Shown here piece by piece: positions 62,883 through 64,000 of a stretch of DNA of 64,000 nt. Positions within the stretch are counted from its first letter, which is position 1. Each line of letters begins with the position of its first letter. The notes beneath the pieces were generated by a model. The model was not told the DNA's origin. It saw only the letters and a program-made list of their open reading frames with translations, and ran no database searches. Source of the DNA: Xanthobacteraceae bacterium 501b. GTDB lineage: Bacteria; Pseudomonadota; Alphaproteobacteria; Rhizobiales; Xanthobacteraceae. The position numbers and the translations under genes are program-made. The stretch lies in the NCBI GenBank assembly GCA_000378025.1, contig KB899087.1, positions 2,170,001 through 2,234,000 of the forward strand, given 5' to 3'.

Positions 62883-64000
62883 TCACTTCGCCGGCCCCGT
62901 CACCTCGGTCCGGCCCGCGCTGGTGCGGGCGAAGCGGCCGGGGCGGTACATGTCTTCCACGATGGCGGGCGGATGCGCGTAGCGGCCGGGGGAGACGGCG
63001 CGCACGATATAGGCGACGCGCAGCAGTTCCGGCTCCTCCGAGCCCTGCGTGCGGTCGAAGGCGGCGGCGAAGAAGGCGTCGCGGAACTCCGCATGCGCCG
63101 GCTGCGTCGTGTCGCCCAGCCAGGCCAGCGCACCGACATCCGCGCCCACGGCGAGGCTCGGATTGTCGATTTCGAAGCCGGCGGGGAGATGGTCGACCAG
63201 CAGCACATGGCTCGGCCCCGCCTCGTCCTCCTGCGCCTCCAGCACGACAACGAGGCGCTGGTTCTGTGCCACCTTGGCCGGGTCGGCCGGCACGCCGGCG
63301 AGCGTGTAGTAGCTGCGGCTCAGGCTGAACCCGTTCGCCGCCGCCGGCTCCGGCGCCACTGGCGGGCCGTCGATGGAAACGGCGACATCCAGCGGGGCGA
63401 TGCCGCGATTGGTCAGCACGATCGGCTTGGCCAGTTCCGGCGGGGTGAGCGTGCGCTCATAGAGCCCGGTATGGGCGGTGCCGTCGATATCGAGGGCAAT
63501 GCCCCTGCCCTCGCGCAGCGCCCGGGCGGCCAGCAGCAGCCAGGCGTCTTCCTGGGTTGAGGTCGGGCCGGCATCGACAAAGGCGGTGGCCACTCTCTGG
63601 CGGGCGGTGCGCGCCGTGCCGGTGAAGCCGGCCTCGGAAGCGAGCGTCGCCACCCCGGCGGCGTCGCGCAGCACCGAGCCGAAATCCGGCCGGCCTGACG
63701 TCACCGTCTCTGCCGCGCTGGGCAGCAGTTCCAGCGCCGCGCCGAACACCTTCTCCGCCCGCCCCTTGTCGCCGAGCATGGCGAGCGAGGCCGCGAGCTG
63801 GCCGCGCGCCATCGCGCTCGTCACCTCGTCGAGCTTGGCGTCGGCCACATAGCGCAGATCGCCCAGCGGCGCCCGGCCGTTGCGGGCCAGCACGTAGATG
63901 GCGTAGGCCTGCCCATCGTCGGTGGCGCCTTCGCCGGCATAGGCGAGCGAATTGCGCAGCCGGTCCAGCGCCATGACGAAGGGCTGTTCCGGCACGGCGT
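62883..64000 (-). CDS. yfhM: Bacterial alpha-2-macroglobulin (3' part, runs off the window)
   Basis: The frame is open to the right edge, so only the C-terminal 370 or so residues are seen. They form the end of the helical thioester-containing domain and the receptor-like region (NSLAYAGEGATDDGQAYAIYVLARNG...LVVVLEAQEDEAGPSHVLLVDHLPAGFEIDNPSL...LRVAYIVRAVSPGRYAHPPAIVEDMYRPGRFART). The expected thioester motif would lie outside the window. The family traps proteases in the periplasm and partners PBP1C. Confidence 0.9.
   Translation of the reverse strand, partial: AVPEQPFVMALDRLRNSLAYAGEGATDDGQAYAIYVLARNGRAPLGDLRYVADAKLDEVTSAMARGQLAASLAMLGDKGRAEKVFGAALELLPSAAETVTSGRPDFGSVLRDAAGVATLASEAGFTGTARTARQRVATAFVDAGPTSTQEDAWLLLAARALREGRGIALDIDGTAHTGLYERTLTPPELAKPIVLTNRGIAPLDVAVSIDGPPVAPEPAAANGFSLSRSYYTLAGVPADPAKVAQNQRLVVVLEAQEDEAGPSHVLLVDHLPAGFEIDNPSLAVGADVGALAWLGDTTQPAHAEFRDAFFAAAFDRTQGSEEPELLRVAYIVRAVSPGRYAHPPAIVEDMYRPGRFARTSAGRTEVTGPAK

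Noticed and set aside
61619..63328. 569-codon frame antisense to pbpC and yfhM
   Set aside because: Arg/His/Pro-rich shadow with no domain; both sense genes are certain.

Overview
The window reads as two joined pieces of a high-GC alphaproteobacterial genome, most likely Hyphomicrobiales. The Xanthobacteraceae (Starkeya/Ancylobacter-like) are my guess from gene content; no rRNA or marker search was possible. Bases 1 to about 43,630 are most of an integrative and conjugative element (ICE). Bases from about 43,630 onward are chromosome. The ICE is inserted at the 3' end of guaA. Its far end lies left of the window.

ICE layout: an IS21-family element (1-2455) sits in the 3' end of a DUF262/GmrSD-like nuclease gene. 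Next comes a maintenance and processing block (DUF736, DUF932, an FseA-like regulator, an HTH protein, RepA, ParA, an RHH protein, DUF2840, TraF peptidase, a second DUF736, lytic transglycosylase, VirD2-like relaxase). An accessory cargo block follows (14.8-28.0 kb): one IclR, four LysR and one AraC regulators, two related MFS exporters and a set of small redox/hydrolase enzymes. Then come a QseC/QseM-type switch, the coupling protein TraG, a ribbon-helix-helix protein, a complete trbBCDEJKLFGI mating-pair operon with DUF2274, an AlpA/RdfS-like excisionase and a tyrosine integrase.

The most interesting feature is the transfer-control circuit. The gene at 6769-7561 is split between two frames exactly at a TTT-C site inside a WGLRF motif. 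This is the arrangement described for the +1 programmed ribosomal frameshift that makes FseA in the Mesorhizobium symbiosis island. The same ICE carries a small XRE protein divergent from a small DUF2285 protein (QseC/QseM-like) around a nested palindrome, plus an RdfS-like excisionase. Six copies of ATACCGTCA cluster at the integrase 5' end. Together they suggest an intact excision switch on a non-symbiotic cargo ICE. A diverged second copy of the relaxase 3' end (18641-18811) shows the cargo was assembled by recombination between related elements.

Chromosome layout: guaB, a MAPEG protein, an RsmB-like rRNA methyltransferase and guaA run as one leftward cluster. Then come an EmrB/QacA-type MFS exporter, rlmE with ppx/gppA, and an IalB-family secreted protein. 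A 1605-residue autotransporter follows, with a near-perfect 522-bp higher-order repeat. Beyond it lie a serine-recombinase-like protein lacking its catalytic residues, tRNA-Gln(CTG), a truncated GST-like gene, a DUF1127 protein, pbpC and the 3' part of an alpha-2-macroglobulin gene that runs off the window.
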